DNA of 64,000 bases from Gentiana macrophylla (taxonomy: Eukaryota > Streptophyta > Magnoliopsida > Gentianales > Gentianaceae), in NCBI GenBank assembly GCA_026214975.1, contig CM047814.1, forward strand, positions 17,817,541-17,881,540. The letters run 5' to 3'. Positions within the stretch are counted from its first letter, which is position 1. Each line of letters opens with the position of its first letter. The position numbers were made by a program, and so were the translations under genes. Below are positions 1 to 11,802 of the stretch, in pieces. The notes beneath the pieces were generated by a model. That model saw only the letters and a list, made by a program, of their open reading frames with translations. It ran no database searches and was not told the origin of the DNA.

Positions 1-1826
1 ATCAAGCGAATGAGTTAGATCGTTATCGTTATCGATCATTGTGATAGTAGTATCTACTATGGCTCGATCGATCATTACGAGCGAATTAGTTAAGAGTCGG
101 GGTTCGTTATTGAACGATCGATTTGAATTTCGGGGTTCGTTATTGAGTGATCGATTTGAATCTAAGGGTTAGTTATCGAGCGAATGAGATAACATCGATC
201 ATTGTGATAATACTATCTACTATGTCTCGACGGATCTTTATCGAGCGAAGGAGTTAAGAGTCGGGGATCGTTATTAAGAGATCGATTTGAATCTCGGGGT
301 TCGTTATCGAGCGAATGAGTTAGATCGTTATCGATCATTGTGATAGTACTATCTACTATGGCTCAATCGAACGTTATCGAGTGAATGAGTTAACAGTCGT
401 GGTTCATTATCGAGCACACAATTTGAATCTTGGGGTTCGTTATCGAGCAATCGATTTGAATCTAAGGGTTCGTTATCGAGCGAATGAGTTAGATCGTTAT
501 CGTTATCGTTATCGATCATTGTGATAGTAGTATCTACTATGGCTCGATCGATCGTTATCGAGCGAATGAGTTAAGAGTTGGGGTTCTTTATTGAACGATC
601 GATTTGAATTTCGGGGTTCGTTATCGAGCAATCGATTTGAATCTAAGGGTTCTTTATCGAGCAAATGAGTTAGATCATTATCGATCATTGTGATAGTACT
701 ATCTACTATGTCTCGATGGATCATTATCGAGCGAAGGAGTTAAGAGTCGGGGATCGTTATTAAGAGGTCGATTTGAATCTCGGGGTTCGTTATCGAGCGA
801 ATGAGTTAGATCGTTATCGATCATTGTGATAGTACTATCTACTATGGCTCAATCGATCGTTATCGAGCAAATGAGTTAACAGTCGTGGTTCGTTATCGAG
901 TGATCGATTTGAATCTTAGGGTTCGTTATCGAGCAATCGATTTGAATCTAAGGGTTAGTTATCGAGCGAATGAGTTAGATCGTTATCGTTATCGATCATT
1001 GTGATAGTAGTATCTAATATGGCTCGATCGATCGTTATCGAGCGAATGAGTTAAAAGTTGGGGTTCGTTATTGAACGATCGATTTGAATTTCGGGGTTCG
1101 TTATCGAGCAATCGATTTGAATCTAAGGGTTCGTTATCGAGAGAATGAGTTAGATTGTTATCGATCATTGTGATAGTACTATCTATTATGTCTCGATGGA
1201 TCGTTATCGAGCGAAGGAGTTAAGAGTAAGGGATCGTGATTAAGAGATCGATTTGAATCTCGGGGTTCGTTATCGAGCGAATGAGTTAGATCGTTATCGA
1301 TCATTGTGATAGTACTATCTACTATGGCTCAATCGATCGTTATCGAGCGAATGAGTTAACAGTCGTGGTTTGTTATCGAGCGATCGATTTGAATCTAAGG
1401 GTTAGTTATCGAGCGAATGAGTTAGATCGTTATCGTTATCGATCATTGTGATAGTAGTATCTACTATGGCTCGATCGATCGTTATCGAGTGAATCAGTTA
1501 AGAGTTGGGGTTCATTATTGAATGATCGATTTCAATTTCGGGGTTCGTTATCGAGCGATCGATTTGAATCTAAGGGTTCGTTATCGAGCGAATGAGTTAC
1601 ATCGTTATCGATCATTGTGGTAGTACTATCTACTATGTCTCGATGGATCGTTATCAAGCGAAGGAGTTAAGAGTCGGGGATCGTTATTAAGAGATCGATT
1701 TGAATCTCGGGGTTCGTTATCGAGCGAATGAGTTAGATCGTTATCGATCATTCTGATAGTACTATCTACTATGGCTCGATCGATCGTTATCGAGCGAATG
1801 AGTTACATCGTTATCGTTATCGAAGA
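1..1826. repeat. Satellite array, ~480-base higher-order repeat of ~160-base subunits
   Basis: The anchor GTGATAGTAG followed by TATCTACTATGGCTCGATCG starts at 41, 521, 1001 and 1448, so the spacing is 480, 480 and 447 bases. Each long unit has about three related subunits, with variant anchors GTGATAATAC or GTGATAGTAC near 201 and 340. Recurring words are TCGTTATCGAGCGA, GATCGATTTGAATCT and GGGGTTCGTTATCGAGC. The array runs off the left edge and ends near 1826, next to the CACTA-like sequence. No coding capacity is credible. Confidence 0.93.
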
Positions 1827-1950
1827 AAATATTGTTATATATATATTATGAACGAAAATATCGTTCTATATATAATATTAAGGTTTTTAATCAAAAAAAA
1901 TGTAAAATTAGAGTTCATAAAATTATTTTTGTATAAAAGTTTATTTAAAT

Positions 1951-2163
1951 GGACGACATTATCGTCCCTTTAAACAAAATGTCAAAAAAATTATGAACTT
2001 TAGGGCGGGAAATTTGGCCGCCAAAACTTTTTTGGTTTTAATGGGACGAAATGTCGTCCCAAAAAAGCATGTGTCGTCCCATTAAATGTCTTATATAATT
2101 TAATAATTTTATATAATTTTAATGGGACGACTTTGTCCTCACAAAAAAACCTCTCTCGTCCCT
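1951..2163. repeat. Left subterminal palindrome cluster of the CACTA element
   Basis: Copies of a GGGACGAC...GTCGTCCC dyad or half-site occur near 1951, 2043, 2069, 2122 and 2150, usually flanked by AAA or TTTAAA. Such arrays bind the TNPA-type protein in En/Spm elements (family knowledge); binding here is inferred. Confidence 0.7.
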
Positions 2164-2489
2164 TTAAATGTTAAAACCTATACCAAATCGGGCAGCCTCC
2201 CTTCTCCTTCTTCATTTCATCATTTCTCCTCCTCCTTCGATTTTCACCCTCCACCGCCCCTCCTTCTGCGATTTCGAATATTCAACCACCCGCCCCTCCC
2301 CTCCTCCGGTCACTCCCTCAAAATAGATTATCGCTCAACCCCCAGATGCCCCCAGCCTTAATTCCCCTTCTTCCTCAACTGCGTTTGTCCCCCTCTCCCC
2401 CTACCGCCGCCGGACCATTGTGCTCCAGCCTCTTACAGCCACAACAGCTCAACCGCCGCTCCCTCCTTCTGCTTCCATAATTCCGTTCC
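2164..2489 (+). other. Probable 5' untranslated exon of the CACTA gene
   Basis: A CT-rich leader ends in a good splice donor (CCGTTCCAG|GTAATT, exon end 2489). The next in-frame ATG of the transposon gene is at 3746, just after an acceptor-like ATATAG. The 79-codon ORF across the leader is CT-rich low complexity and is not considered a gene. Confidence 0.4.
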
Positions 2490-2807
2490 AGGTAATTTCA
2501 ATTTGTTTTTATTTATTTTTTTATAAATTCTTTTACACTTTAATGTTCTTGCAGCTTGTTTAGTTGCTTTAATTTTTTTTATACTTTATGTGCTTGAAGC
2601 TTGTTTAGCTGTTTAATTCGCAGCTTGTTTATTTTTTATTTGGCTTTTATACTTTATTTAAGTGTGTTGTTGATTGTTGAATAAATTTATTTAAGTGTGT
2701 TGTTGATTGTTGAATAAATTTTTGGTGGGATGCCCATTATCGAAACTTTTTTATGCTCAAGGGCAGCTTTTGCATCAGTTTTTTGAGGAGATATATTTAT
2801 TCCCTTG

Positions 2808-3080
2808 ATAGTGTAGTGTAGTGTTAGTGTAGTGTAGTGTAGTGTAGTGTAGTGAATGGTGTGTAGTGAGTAGTGTAGTGATAATGTAGTAATTTTATAG
2901 TTTTTGATGGATAAAGGGATAGTAGTGTGTGTGTGTTGAAATGGGGGATTGTAATGTTTATGATGGATAAGGGATAGTAGTGTTTTTGATGGATAAAGGG
3001 ATAGGATTGTGTGTGTGTGTGATAATTTTGTAGTGTGTGTGTGGTGAATGGTGAATGGTGTGTAGTGAGTGTAGTATGAA
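2808..3080. repeat. TGTAG / GTGTAGTG minisatellite
   Basis: Short runs of the pentamer TGTAG and of GTGTGTGTAG-type words dominate about 270 bases within the presumed first intron of the CACTA gene. The minus-strand ORF over this tract is an artefact of the repeat. Confidence 0.75.
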
Positions 3081-3745
3081 ACTTGTTTGGAAAAAAAAAA
3101 GCTACTTAGAGTTATGAAACTATAGCCCACAAGAAGGTGTATGAAACTAAGGCTTGATTTTTTTGGTAGTAGATGTACTATATAGTTAATTTACTTCACA
3201 ATGTTAGTGTATAAAGCGTGTGATTGACTAGTATATGTGTGTGATTGACTTGAAATTTTATTTCGTCAAGTAGTAGTGTATTAAGTAGTGTATTAATCTT
3301 GGCCATGTATATGTGTTGGAAAAGTATTGAAGAACATGATGATATGTCTAGCATGATGATGAAGAACATAAACTAGTTTTGTCTAGCATGTATTGGTTTT
3401 GGAAAACCGTTATGTATGTATGTGATTGAACATGATGAAGAAAGTCTAGCATTGAAGGTGTTCTTGTGTTAATTTGTTATAAATCAAAATTAGAAAATGA
3501 ACTAACGTTGAAGAACTAGGAGTGGTAAGTGTTAAAGGCTTAGTTTTATGTCTTCGTGTGAAAGTGTAATCAATGTGTTCAATGAAATAGTATTAGTTTT
3601 TAATGAAAAAAAGTATACTATATTAAGGTGAATGGCTACATCAACATCTATGTGTTCTTTATAAATATTTACTTATACTACATAAACATATATGTGTTCT
3701 TTATATATATTTTTATTATATTCAAATACTTGATCATATAGGTGA

Positions 3746-5301
3746 ATGGCTTTCGCGGGATCGGCAGGTGGTTCTCAACCACCGCACGAGCATCCATTTA
3801 GGCTACCGGGCCAATGCAAGGACGGTAATTAATTAACTTTCTTTTTTTGTCTAGTATGATTATTCTTATTTCGTTGAATTAACATTGACACCGTTACTAC
3901 CGATCATATAGCAGATAATGAGGAATGGATACAACCCCCTCCTCCCCCGAAAAAGAAGCAGGGTGAACGTGGACCTGCAAAAGATTTCACCGTCCAAGCC
4001 TTCAAGAGAAAGTTAGGGGGCTTGATTCCTCTTATATGGGATCCTAGATTTCCCAAAGTTCAGAAGGTTTTGGGAAAATACGTGAAAGATTTTGAGTCCG
4101 AGACAGGGAAAGTCGTGAGGTCCCATGTTCCCTGTTGCGTCCCACAATAGCGAAAGGTGGAAGACCGACTTAAAGAATTAATTTGGCAAAAACTTCGGGT
4201 ACTTAGCTAATCAAATTGTTAACACTTTCAAATTGTAAGTTTCATTATATTAATTTAGATACCAATCGTTTCATTTCTTGTGTTTTCAGGCATCGTTCGA
4301 ACCCCTTGAGCTTATTCACCGCGATGCCGTGCTGAAAAACGCCGGTGCTTTATTCAGAAAATGGAAGACTAGACTAAGGGATGAGGTAGATGAACACAAC
4401 AACAAGGGGTTGCCAGGGCCTTGTTCCCGACCCATGGATGTGGGTTCACAACAACAATGGGAAGCGTATCTCCGCTACCTTAGTAGCGATGCTTTTAAGG
4501 TAAAGCTTTTATTCCACGTAGATTCGATTATTATTACTTGTTACTGCTTATATATAATACAAAAGTACCATTTTTTTTGCAGAAAAGAGATTAGAATAAG
4601 AAGAATCCCGCCGGGAGTAAATATGTAAGCAGACCCATATCACTTCACTTTTTTCAATTTTCATAACTAATACTTTTGTTTTTTCAAGGGTAATGTGAGT
4701 CTGAGTGAAAATCCTTTGGGGCATGATCCTATCCATGTATGGGCGATCAAGCATAAGAATGTTGACGGCTCGTTTCTCAACAGTGATGCGGAGGCTGCTT
4801 ACTTAAGTGATATACGTTGTATATATTTCAATTCAATACGTTCACATTTTCCTTTTCCTTATCTTAACTGCCAACGATATATGTTGTGTTTAGCGGAGGC
4901 TGGAGGAATGACGTGCTATGATTGCACCAGGTCGACCGATGACTTTTGAAGAAGATGAGGCAATCTTTCAGGGCGCCTTAGGAACTAGGCGAGATTATTT
5001 GATTGGCCTTGGCCCTACGCAATCTGTATCCAATTCATCACAATCGTCCCAGTCTTCAGCATCGTCATCTTCTTACCACCAAGAATGCAATATGCAGATT
5101 GAAGAACTTAGAAAGTCTCATGATCAATTGGTGAAGTTAACCAAAAAACAAGAGAAGAGAAACAAAAAACAAGGGACTCTTCTCAAATTGTTGCTAACTA
5201 ATCTTAAGGCTAAGGAACCGGATATGCAAATAGAGGTTAGCTCATCATCTTCCGATGAAGATGAAGACGATTTTGAAGTTGATCTTGACGATGATGCGTA
5301 G
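3746..5301 (+). pseudogene. Transposase_24-type (Ptta/En/Spm) CACTA protein gene, broken
   Basis: Role: a DNA-binding accessory protein of plant CACTA elements. Exon 1 is 3746-3824 (ATG GCT TTC GCG) and exon 2 begins at 3915, with a basic Pro/Lys segment. A stop at 4148-4150 breaks exon 2, while the homologous reading (HNSERWKTDL) continues in another frame. That is a one-base shift, with a further stop soon after. Exon 3, about 4290-4499, carries the family signature of a KNAGALFRKWK helix followed by W-x-x-YL. Later exons give KRE-x-RIRRIPPG, then NPLGHDPIHVWAIKH and VDGSFLNSDAEAAY. The last exon (4918-5301 region) has the GALGTRRDYLIGLG motif, a Lys-rich coiled coil and an acidic Asp/Glu tail. 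Intron boundaries between 4500 and 4918 are approximate. The order matches CACTA ORF2-like proteins; the shift makes function unlikely. Confidence 0.7.
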
Positions 5302-5517
5302 ACATTCTAGAGGAGACTATTGTTACTTTTGGAAACATTGCACAATTTTGCGTAAATTTTTTTCACTAAGCTTCTGTATTTCGTTTTGTTATGAATCCCC
5401 ATTAATTTCTATTTTGTGAGCTTCTGTTATGGATTTTGGAAAAACCAAGATTGGTTTGTAAATAGCATGGGAGGCCATGCGAAAACAAAATAAATATTAA
5501 AATGGAAAATGTTTAAA

Positions 5518-5900
5518 GGGACAACATGTCATCCCAACAAACATTTTAAGGGACGACATGTCGTCCCAACAAATGTATTTCTGGAAATGTACTCTGTTTA
5601 AAGGGACGACATGTCGTCCCAACAAATATTTCATAAAAATATTTTATACAAATATTTTATAAAAAATATTTTTTTTCCCAAATGGTTTTGAAATGACGAC
5701 TTTATCGTCCCAAAAAACATTTTATAAAAAATTACTACATCTTTTTGTATTTAATTTTTTTTTATTAAAACTAAATGTAAAAGCTTTGAAGGGACGACAT
5801 TGTCGTCCCAAAAAATAATTTTATATAAAAAGACTATTTTCCTGATAATAAATTAAAAAAATTTATTCATGTTTATAGGGACGACATTGTCGTCCCTTCA
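5518..5900. repeat. Right subterminal palindrome cluster of the CACTA element (inner part)
   Basis: Perfect 18-base palindromes GGGACGACATGTCGTCCC sit at 5550-5567 and 5603-5620. Variants lie near 5518, 5694, 5789 and 5878. Spacing is 30-95 bases with AT-rich linkers. The series resumes at 24475 after the nested retrotransposon. Confidence 0.85.
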
Positions 5901-5916
5901 AAGAAGACCATGTCAG

Positions 5917-8220
5917 TGTTGGGTGTAGTGCCCGAAAGACAATTATGTAATTGTTTTAGGACAGAATTAATAATTCATCTTATTATATGCATGTATGCTT
6001 ATAATTAAGACACTACTGAAGACCCTAAGTACCTCGTTTATGTAATCACATAACTCAGTGTATGGCTATACACAAGAGGATTGAGTTTGTGAGATGTACT
6101 TAAAATTAACTTAGTCCGTAGCGTTGATTAATATGAGTACGGGTCTTTAGATTAATTTGCTAATAATGCACTCAGAACACTTTAGGAGTGTGATCTTATC
6201 GGATTTATCGGTAATAGGAGTACCTAGTGGGGCATTTATATATGATGATAATCATATAGAAATTTGGACCGATTTGATTTGAGTTCTCGATATAATTCCG
6301 TAATCGAGAAGTCTTATCGAATCACAAGATGATCATATATGGATTAATCTCAATCACGAGTGTGATCTGCAGGCAACGCTTAGACTAGGGTAGAGTTTGA
6401 TGTGTTAGTAAGGATCACTTGAAGTATGTGGTCCAACAACTTCGTTGGCTCTACAATCGGGATGAGTGATCGGTTTGTGCTATCACGAGATATGGAATCC
6501 ATTCCTTCCTCGGGAAGTAGCAGACGATTCTCTTATTTGTTAACCCTAGAAACTTATCGATCGGCCGAGTTCATATTATATTGGTTATGAACTAATTGAT
6601 CACTAGAGGGTTAATGGTAAATAAGGATAATATGTTTCTGATGTGCCTAAATCGTACTTCGGTCCGCGGATCCTCATTCGGGTCTGACCAACCACCGACA
6701 TTAGTGGATGAGGCCATGGCCATTATCGTCATGAGCTCTCAAATCAAATCAGGACCACAAGCCTTCGGAACCATTCCAAGCCCTCAACCCTATGCGACGA
6801 CAGAAGAGGATTAGGGGGCCGGCACGCGATCTCATTTGATAAACGGGTCCGCCAGCGACCTCGATCCTGTGTGGACGCCGCCGAGATATTCGACCCACTT
6901 ACCATATAGATATTTTAGTTTACTTAGCTACTAAGTTTCACCCTCCTATAAGTAGGAGGGCTATGTAACTTCATTAAATCTCGGGCAAAATGATATAAAA
7001 CACAAGGCAAAGCCGAATTGCCCCCGTCTTCGTCTCTTACATTGCACCACCGCCGGAATCCATGGCCGCCACCAAGCGCCACCGAAAACACCACCACTAA
7101 AATACACTTTATATAGTTATATGGTTAAAATAAGGATAAACCGGATGTTTTTCGAGAAGGGTTTACGGAAATATCTCGAATCGAAGTGAACAGTCTATGG
7201 AGGATTTATCCGTATGTAATGATTATATCAGTGGACGCTTTCGACTCATAATTGAGTGTAAGTTATCTATATTCGATAGAGTTCAGTTTCGGGTTTATGG
7301 TGGTGTAATCCCGGAATTAATAGATTGAATATTATTGTTCGGACTGACGAATAATTTTATTTAATTTATTGTAGCTGCTGAATAGGGGTCCATGGTCCCC
7401 GACGTGGCTCCTAACATAGCATATGTTTTCTCGTCGTTTCACCTCAATTATAGTTAAATAGTTGGATTGGACTATTTAATTGATATGTGGATTAATTGTT
7501 TAGTTGGACTAGATAATTAAATACAGGGAAAAGAAATTTTTCGTGGACTCGGCACAATATGTGTGTAAAATTCGTGGCCCTTATTTCTAGGGTATTTGGG
7601 GCGCATTTTTGTGTTACATAATTATAAGGAATTAGTTTTTTTGGATAATTATTTAACATGTGATTTATCTTTTATTTGTTAATTGATAATTTATGAAATA
7701 TTAGATAATAACATGATTTATCTTAATTTGTTTGGGATAATCATTTTATTTATCTTTTATTTGGAATAAAGGATTAATCTAATAATTATCTCTTAATTAT
7801 TTAATCCTTGGAGGTTAAGTTTTACTCTCCTATACAAAGAGAGTTCTTCCAAGCCTTTTGACATATCATAAACACGCCATATTCATAAGAATATAGCTTG
7901 GAATTTTCGGCTATAGTTCTTTGGGTTTCGAGTTGGAATAATCTTCGGAATTATTCCGGTAGCATATCAAGGAGGTCCGGCGGCGGGAAACACCATCCAC
8001 CTGGTGTTGCTGGGAGACACACGTTGGAAGGCTGTGGCTTCTCAACTTGCGTGGATACTACTTTTGTTCTTCGAGTTAAGCACCATAAAAGGTAAAAATC
8101 CAAACTTCCTTGTAGTTTGATCTTTAATTTATGTTCTTTGTTTCGTTTAGATCTAGATCTGATGCTTCCGCTGCGTAGTCGGGTCAATCTATGATTGATC
8201 CGACGATATTACTTCTTACA
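5917..8220 (+). repeat. 5' LTR of the large retrotransposon (2304 bases)
   Basis: Starts TGTTGGGTGTAGTG and ends ATTACTTCTTACA. It matches the 1797-base 3' LTR apart from point changes and an extra 515 bases at 6638-7152. In about 200 compared bases after 7153 only two substitutions were seen. The TATA region at 7831 reads TATACAAAG, whereas the 3' LTR has TATATAAAG at 24029, so this copy's core promoter may be weakened. Confidence 0.9.
6638..7152. other. 515-base segment present only in the 5' LTR
   Basis: The flanking sequence is continuous in the 3' LTR (...GATAATATGTTT|CGAGAAGGG near 23350). The segment lies between direct repeats AAATAAGGATAA (6619-6630 and about 7128-7139). It includes a TATA-like block, CCCTCCTATAAGTAGGAGGG, close to 6941, which resembles the LTR's own CTCTCCTATATAAAGAGAG block. 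It is either an insertion in this LTR or a repeat-mediated deletion from the other. Confidence 0.75.
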
Positions 8221-8222
8221 AG

Positions 8223-8235
8223 TGGTATCAGAGCC
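8223..8235 (+). promoter_or_regulatory. Primer binding site (tRNA-iMet type)
   Basis: TGGTATCAGAGCC lies two bases after the 5' LTR end, the usual position for minus-strand DNA priming in plant LTR retrotransposons. Confidence 0.92.
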
Positions 8236-10596
8236 TTTGATCTAACGATCAAAGTATATGAATTTTAGATCTTGGAGTGGAAAAGCATGTTTTAGATGTT
8301 TTTATTTCGTTTTTTTATGGTAAAATTCGAAATTAATCTTGTTGTATGCTTGTGAATGTTGTGGTTGAAGAGATGGATTGGGTTGGTATTGTTTACCCGT
8401 AGATCTATTTTGTAGCTCCTTTGTTTAGTAACAATTGAGCATAGGATTTGTATTTTTTTTATGTCTTTTTCGAAATTCAATGTAAAGTAGCACCTTTTAT
8501 TGTAATTTTGATGTTCCGGGCTCGAAAAGATGAAGATCTTGAAGAAAAGTTGAAGATCAAGGCGAAACCCAAGGTATGAATGAGGAGAAACGATTAAAAA
8601 CCTGTTTTTTTAGTTAAAAAGAAAAATGCTACAGGACTTTCTAAAAGTGTCGCTATAAGGGTATTAGCATCGCTAGGGATAAAAAAATAGGGAAGAAGAA
8701 AGAAAGAAAAGCGAATCCCTATCCCCACCCTACATTCGCTATAAGTCTGTATTTTATTTTTCATTGCATGCGGCTAGGGTATTATGCGGTATGAATACCC
8801 TAAGTCTGTTTTTTTATCAAACTAGCATGCGGCTAGGGTATTATGCGGTTGAATGTAAAAAAAAAATTTGTGACCTAATTTTTTTTTGTAAAAGACTGCC
8901 GTAAGGCAGAAAATTATAATTAAAAAAAAATTTATTTTGGGAAATAATTATATATCAGCCGAAAGAAAAAAAAATAATAAAAAATAAAAACACAAAACAA
9001 AAATGGTTTTATTTATCAAATAAATTGGATTTATTTAATTAAAAAGCATTTTCTCCTCTCGGTTGTTCGTGGTTCGTGAACCGGCGGTTCGAGCTCAAGA
9101 TTCGAAGATCAAGACTCGAAGACATAGTATAAGTTTTACTTTTCCTTAGAAAATAGTTAGTTGGGGATACCAACGGTCCATCTCGGTGTTTACTTTTCGG
9201 TATAATTTTGTGTTTGATCAAGATTACGTGCTTAAAACCGGAAAATTGCCATGACTTGCATCTTCATGATTCCACTCCAATGCATACACGTAGTTTTTAA
9301 TTTCGAATTAAAATAGACGTGTATAACTCGAATAATTAGTATGAATGCTTATTAATTTAATATGTGGTAGTTAAATAATAAGTAGCTAATTATAAAAACC
9401 GAGGACCCGAGTTTTGTCAATCGTTACGATTTTAGTGATGGATTCTCGGTGAATCCCACTTGGATAAATCGTTGAGCTTTTCGGTGATGGCTTCTTAGTG
9501 AACCCACCTAAAATGTAAAGCGAGATTACGCTTTGGGTTACAATTTAGAAATCGAAGAATCTTAGTACATAGGTTGAAAATGGTCTAACCACGGTTGGCG
9601 AGTTCAACCGAAGCCGCTCAATCGACTCCCTCCACGCGTGTGATGTACGTTCGTGATTAGCGGGACTTAGCATAGCCGATAATCCTTCGGGCTAAACGGG
9701 CTTCTCTTGCCGGATTGGCTGAATCATATCATATGTTCCAACGAATAAGGCGGCGCGAGGCTTATCTACATAACCGACCCTATTCGGAGTACTTTGATTT
9801 ATTGTTTCTTATTGTCAAGACCGCAACCGTAATTAGTAACCCACCACTTTTTCAAAATATTGAGTGGGAGCGGGAAAGCGACACCAACCCCACGGCCTCT
9901 ACTATAAATGCAAGCACGTGAGAGAAGGGTGGCGCGCCGAGCCGCTTTGATTCGCCCCTGCGGGTGGTGTTCACCCCTATCAAAATTCAAGGCTTGGTTT
10001 CCGAAAGGATAGGATTTCGGGTACTCGTTGAGTCACTGACCGACCATGCGGCGGCATACTCGGGGCGTACTTTGAGATCTGATATAGTAGGTCACACTCT
10101 TTATGGATATTTTCAAAATATATAGGCTAGAAAAGGAAGGTAATCTATGATTAAAGACCGGGATGTCTGATTCCCGTGGGATGTTTGATTCTCAAAGTTT
10201 AATCATTGAGAGAGATTGTCTCAGTTTGATCGTCACCTCTTTGGTGACCTGTGGTGCACATCGATGTGTGAGATTAAATCCTTGGAATGGTAGGATAGAC
10301 TTTTAACAAGTTTATAATTCCTAAAATAAAAATCTAGTAGTGAAAATTTATTTTTTGAATTTAAGTTTCTGTCATTTTGTTTACATCTAAATCTCTAGGT
10401 TACTAAACTGTTAGTAATAGTAATAGGACTTCATTAAAAATGTGGAGAGTAACAAGTATGTTGTAATTATCAATAAATGCAGTTAACTTTTCGGAAGAGA
10501 TTTTTCTCTTGAGCCTTTAAAAACTTAAGTGATATAGTATAGGTATGCCACGGGGTTCACTCGTGTTGAACGAGGGACGACCATACTTAGTTTAGA
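8236..10596 (+). other. Non-coding leader of the large retrotransposon
   Basis: No gag-like reading frame was seen in 2.3 kb; short ORFs at 9039-9221 and 9715-9990 look like chance. A block near 10030-10080 (TCACTGACCGACCATG, then GCGGCGGCATACTC) recurs in diverged form near 22425-22475. Confidence 0.7.
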
Positions 10597-10768
10597 AAAG
10601 ATGATATAGGACTATCAGATAAATTCATTTAGTGAATTTTAAAAGTGTAATTACACAACAAATTTCTAAATTGAAAGATTGGAAAAGATGATATAGGACT
10701 ATCAGATAAATTCATTTAGTGAATTTTAAAAGTGTAATTACACAAAAAATTTATAAATTGAAAGATTG
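10597..10768. repeat. Tandem duplication, two ~86-base units
   Basis: GAAAAGATGATATAGGACTA begins at about 10597 and again at about 10683. The two units are almost identical (for example ACAACAAATTTC versus ACAAAAAATTTA). The pair ends about a dozen bases before the Copia insertion at 10780. Confidence 0.9.
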
Positions 10769-10779
10769 GAAAATCATAT

Positions 10780-11099
10780 TGAAGAGAGTTTGAGAAAGTA
10801 AATTATACTTGAGTAAACTTCAACTTGTTTATTCATGTTGAAAGAATGAGTATAAATAGATACAAGAGAGGATCCTAGCTAGTAAAGTAAAAGTAACTAG
10901 AGCCGGCTAGAATAAATGCTAGAGTTGGCTATGTATAAGCTATTACATAATAGGACAAAAGATAGTTACTTTATGACTTTTAGGACATATTAATTGTTTA
11001 TTTAATACAATTAATATGTCTCTTTGATACATAAGTAACATGTTACAATGTAACGTGTTCAATGTAATATTATGTAATATTAACCATAATATTTCCACA
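10780..11099 (-). repeat. 3' LTR of nested Copia
   Basis: On the plus strand it reads TGAAGAGAGTTTGAG...ATATTTCCACA. The following CCCCCCTCAAA is the complement of the polypurine tract, so this end is 3' for the element. Confidence 0.92.
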
Positions 11100-11658
11100 C
11101 CCCCCTCAAACTGGTTGTATATGTTAATCTGACCAAGTTTGCTACTCGATCTCTTGAACATAAGCGGTGGAATTGCCTTTGTGAGAATATCGGCATTTTG
11201 GTCTCTTTGAGGAACATATGAAGTTGAATGATCTTGGCATCGATATTCTCTTTAAGGAAATGTCTGTCAATATCAACATGTTTGGTTTTATCATGATGAA
11301 TCTGGATCCTCCGCCATGCATAAGGGTGAATTATTGTCACAAAGAGAGTGTGATAGTTCTTTGAAGAAATTTGTTGAAGTTCGATCGGGACCCTTTTTAT
11401 CCATAGAGCTTCACAGATACCCAAAACTAGTGCCTGAGTTCTTTCAAGAGACTCGCTTCTAGAGACATGAGGTTGTTTCTTGCTCCTCCAGGTGACAAGA
11501 TTTCCCCATACATAAAACAAAGAGCTTGTAGTAGATCTTCCGTCATGCGTGTGATGACAAACCCAATCAACATCGGTGTAAACCTTGATAGATCTCTCAA
11601 CAGATTTGGTGAAATGTAAGCCTTGGCGAGAGTGGACTTGGTACCTCAAGATATCCAT
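11100..11658 (-). pseudogene. Copia RNase H domain
   Basis: Readable motifs are DWVCHHTHDGRSTTS, then WRSKKQPHVSRSES and EALWIKRV, which match the Copia RNase H block with its RST-SG and SKKQ-VSRSS signatures. A frame break separates this from the RT ORF. The C-terminal end approaches the polypurine tract. Confidence 0.85.
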
Positions 11659-11802
11659 TCACAACATCCCAATGTTGCTCAAGAGAGCAATGCATGAATC
11701 AAGCAACAGATCGACTCCATATGCAATATCAGGTCTTGTATGGGATGAGATAAATGAGTTTCCTACAAGTCTTTGATATTGATCCTTTCTCGACAAACAA
11801 TG

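Noticed and set aside
2687..3130. 147-codon minus-strand ORF rich in His/Thr/Tyr
   Set aside because: It translates a TGTAG/GTGTAGTG minisatellite in a presumed intron; no domain.
5518..5900. Possible CRISPR-like array of palindromes
   Set aside because: Spacing and flanks are irregular, there are no cas genes, and the genome is plant; this is a CACTA subterminal repeat.
6596..6814. 72-codon ORF within the 5' LTR
   Set aside because: Spans the junction of LTR and extra 515-base block; no family resemblance and absent from the other LTR.
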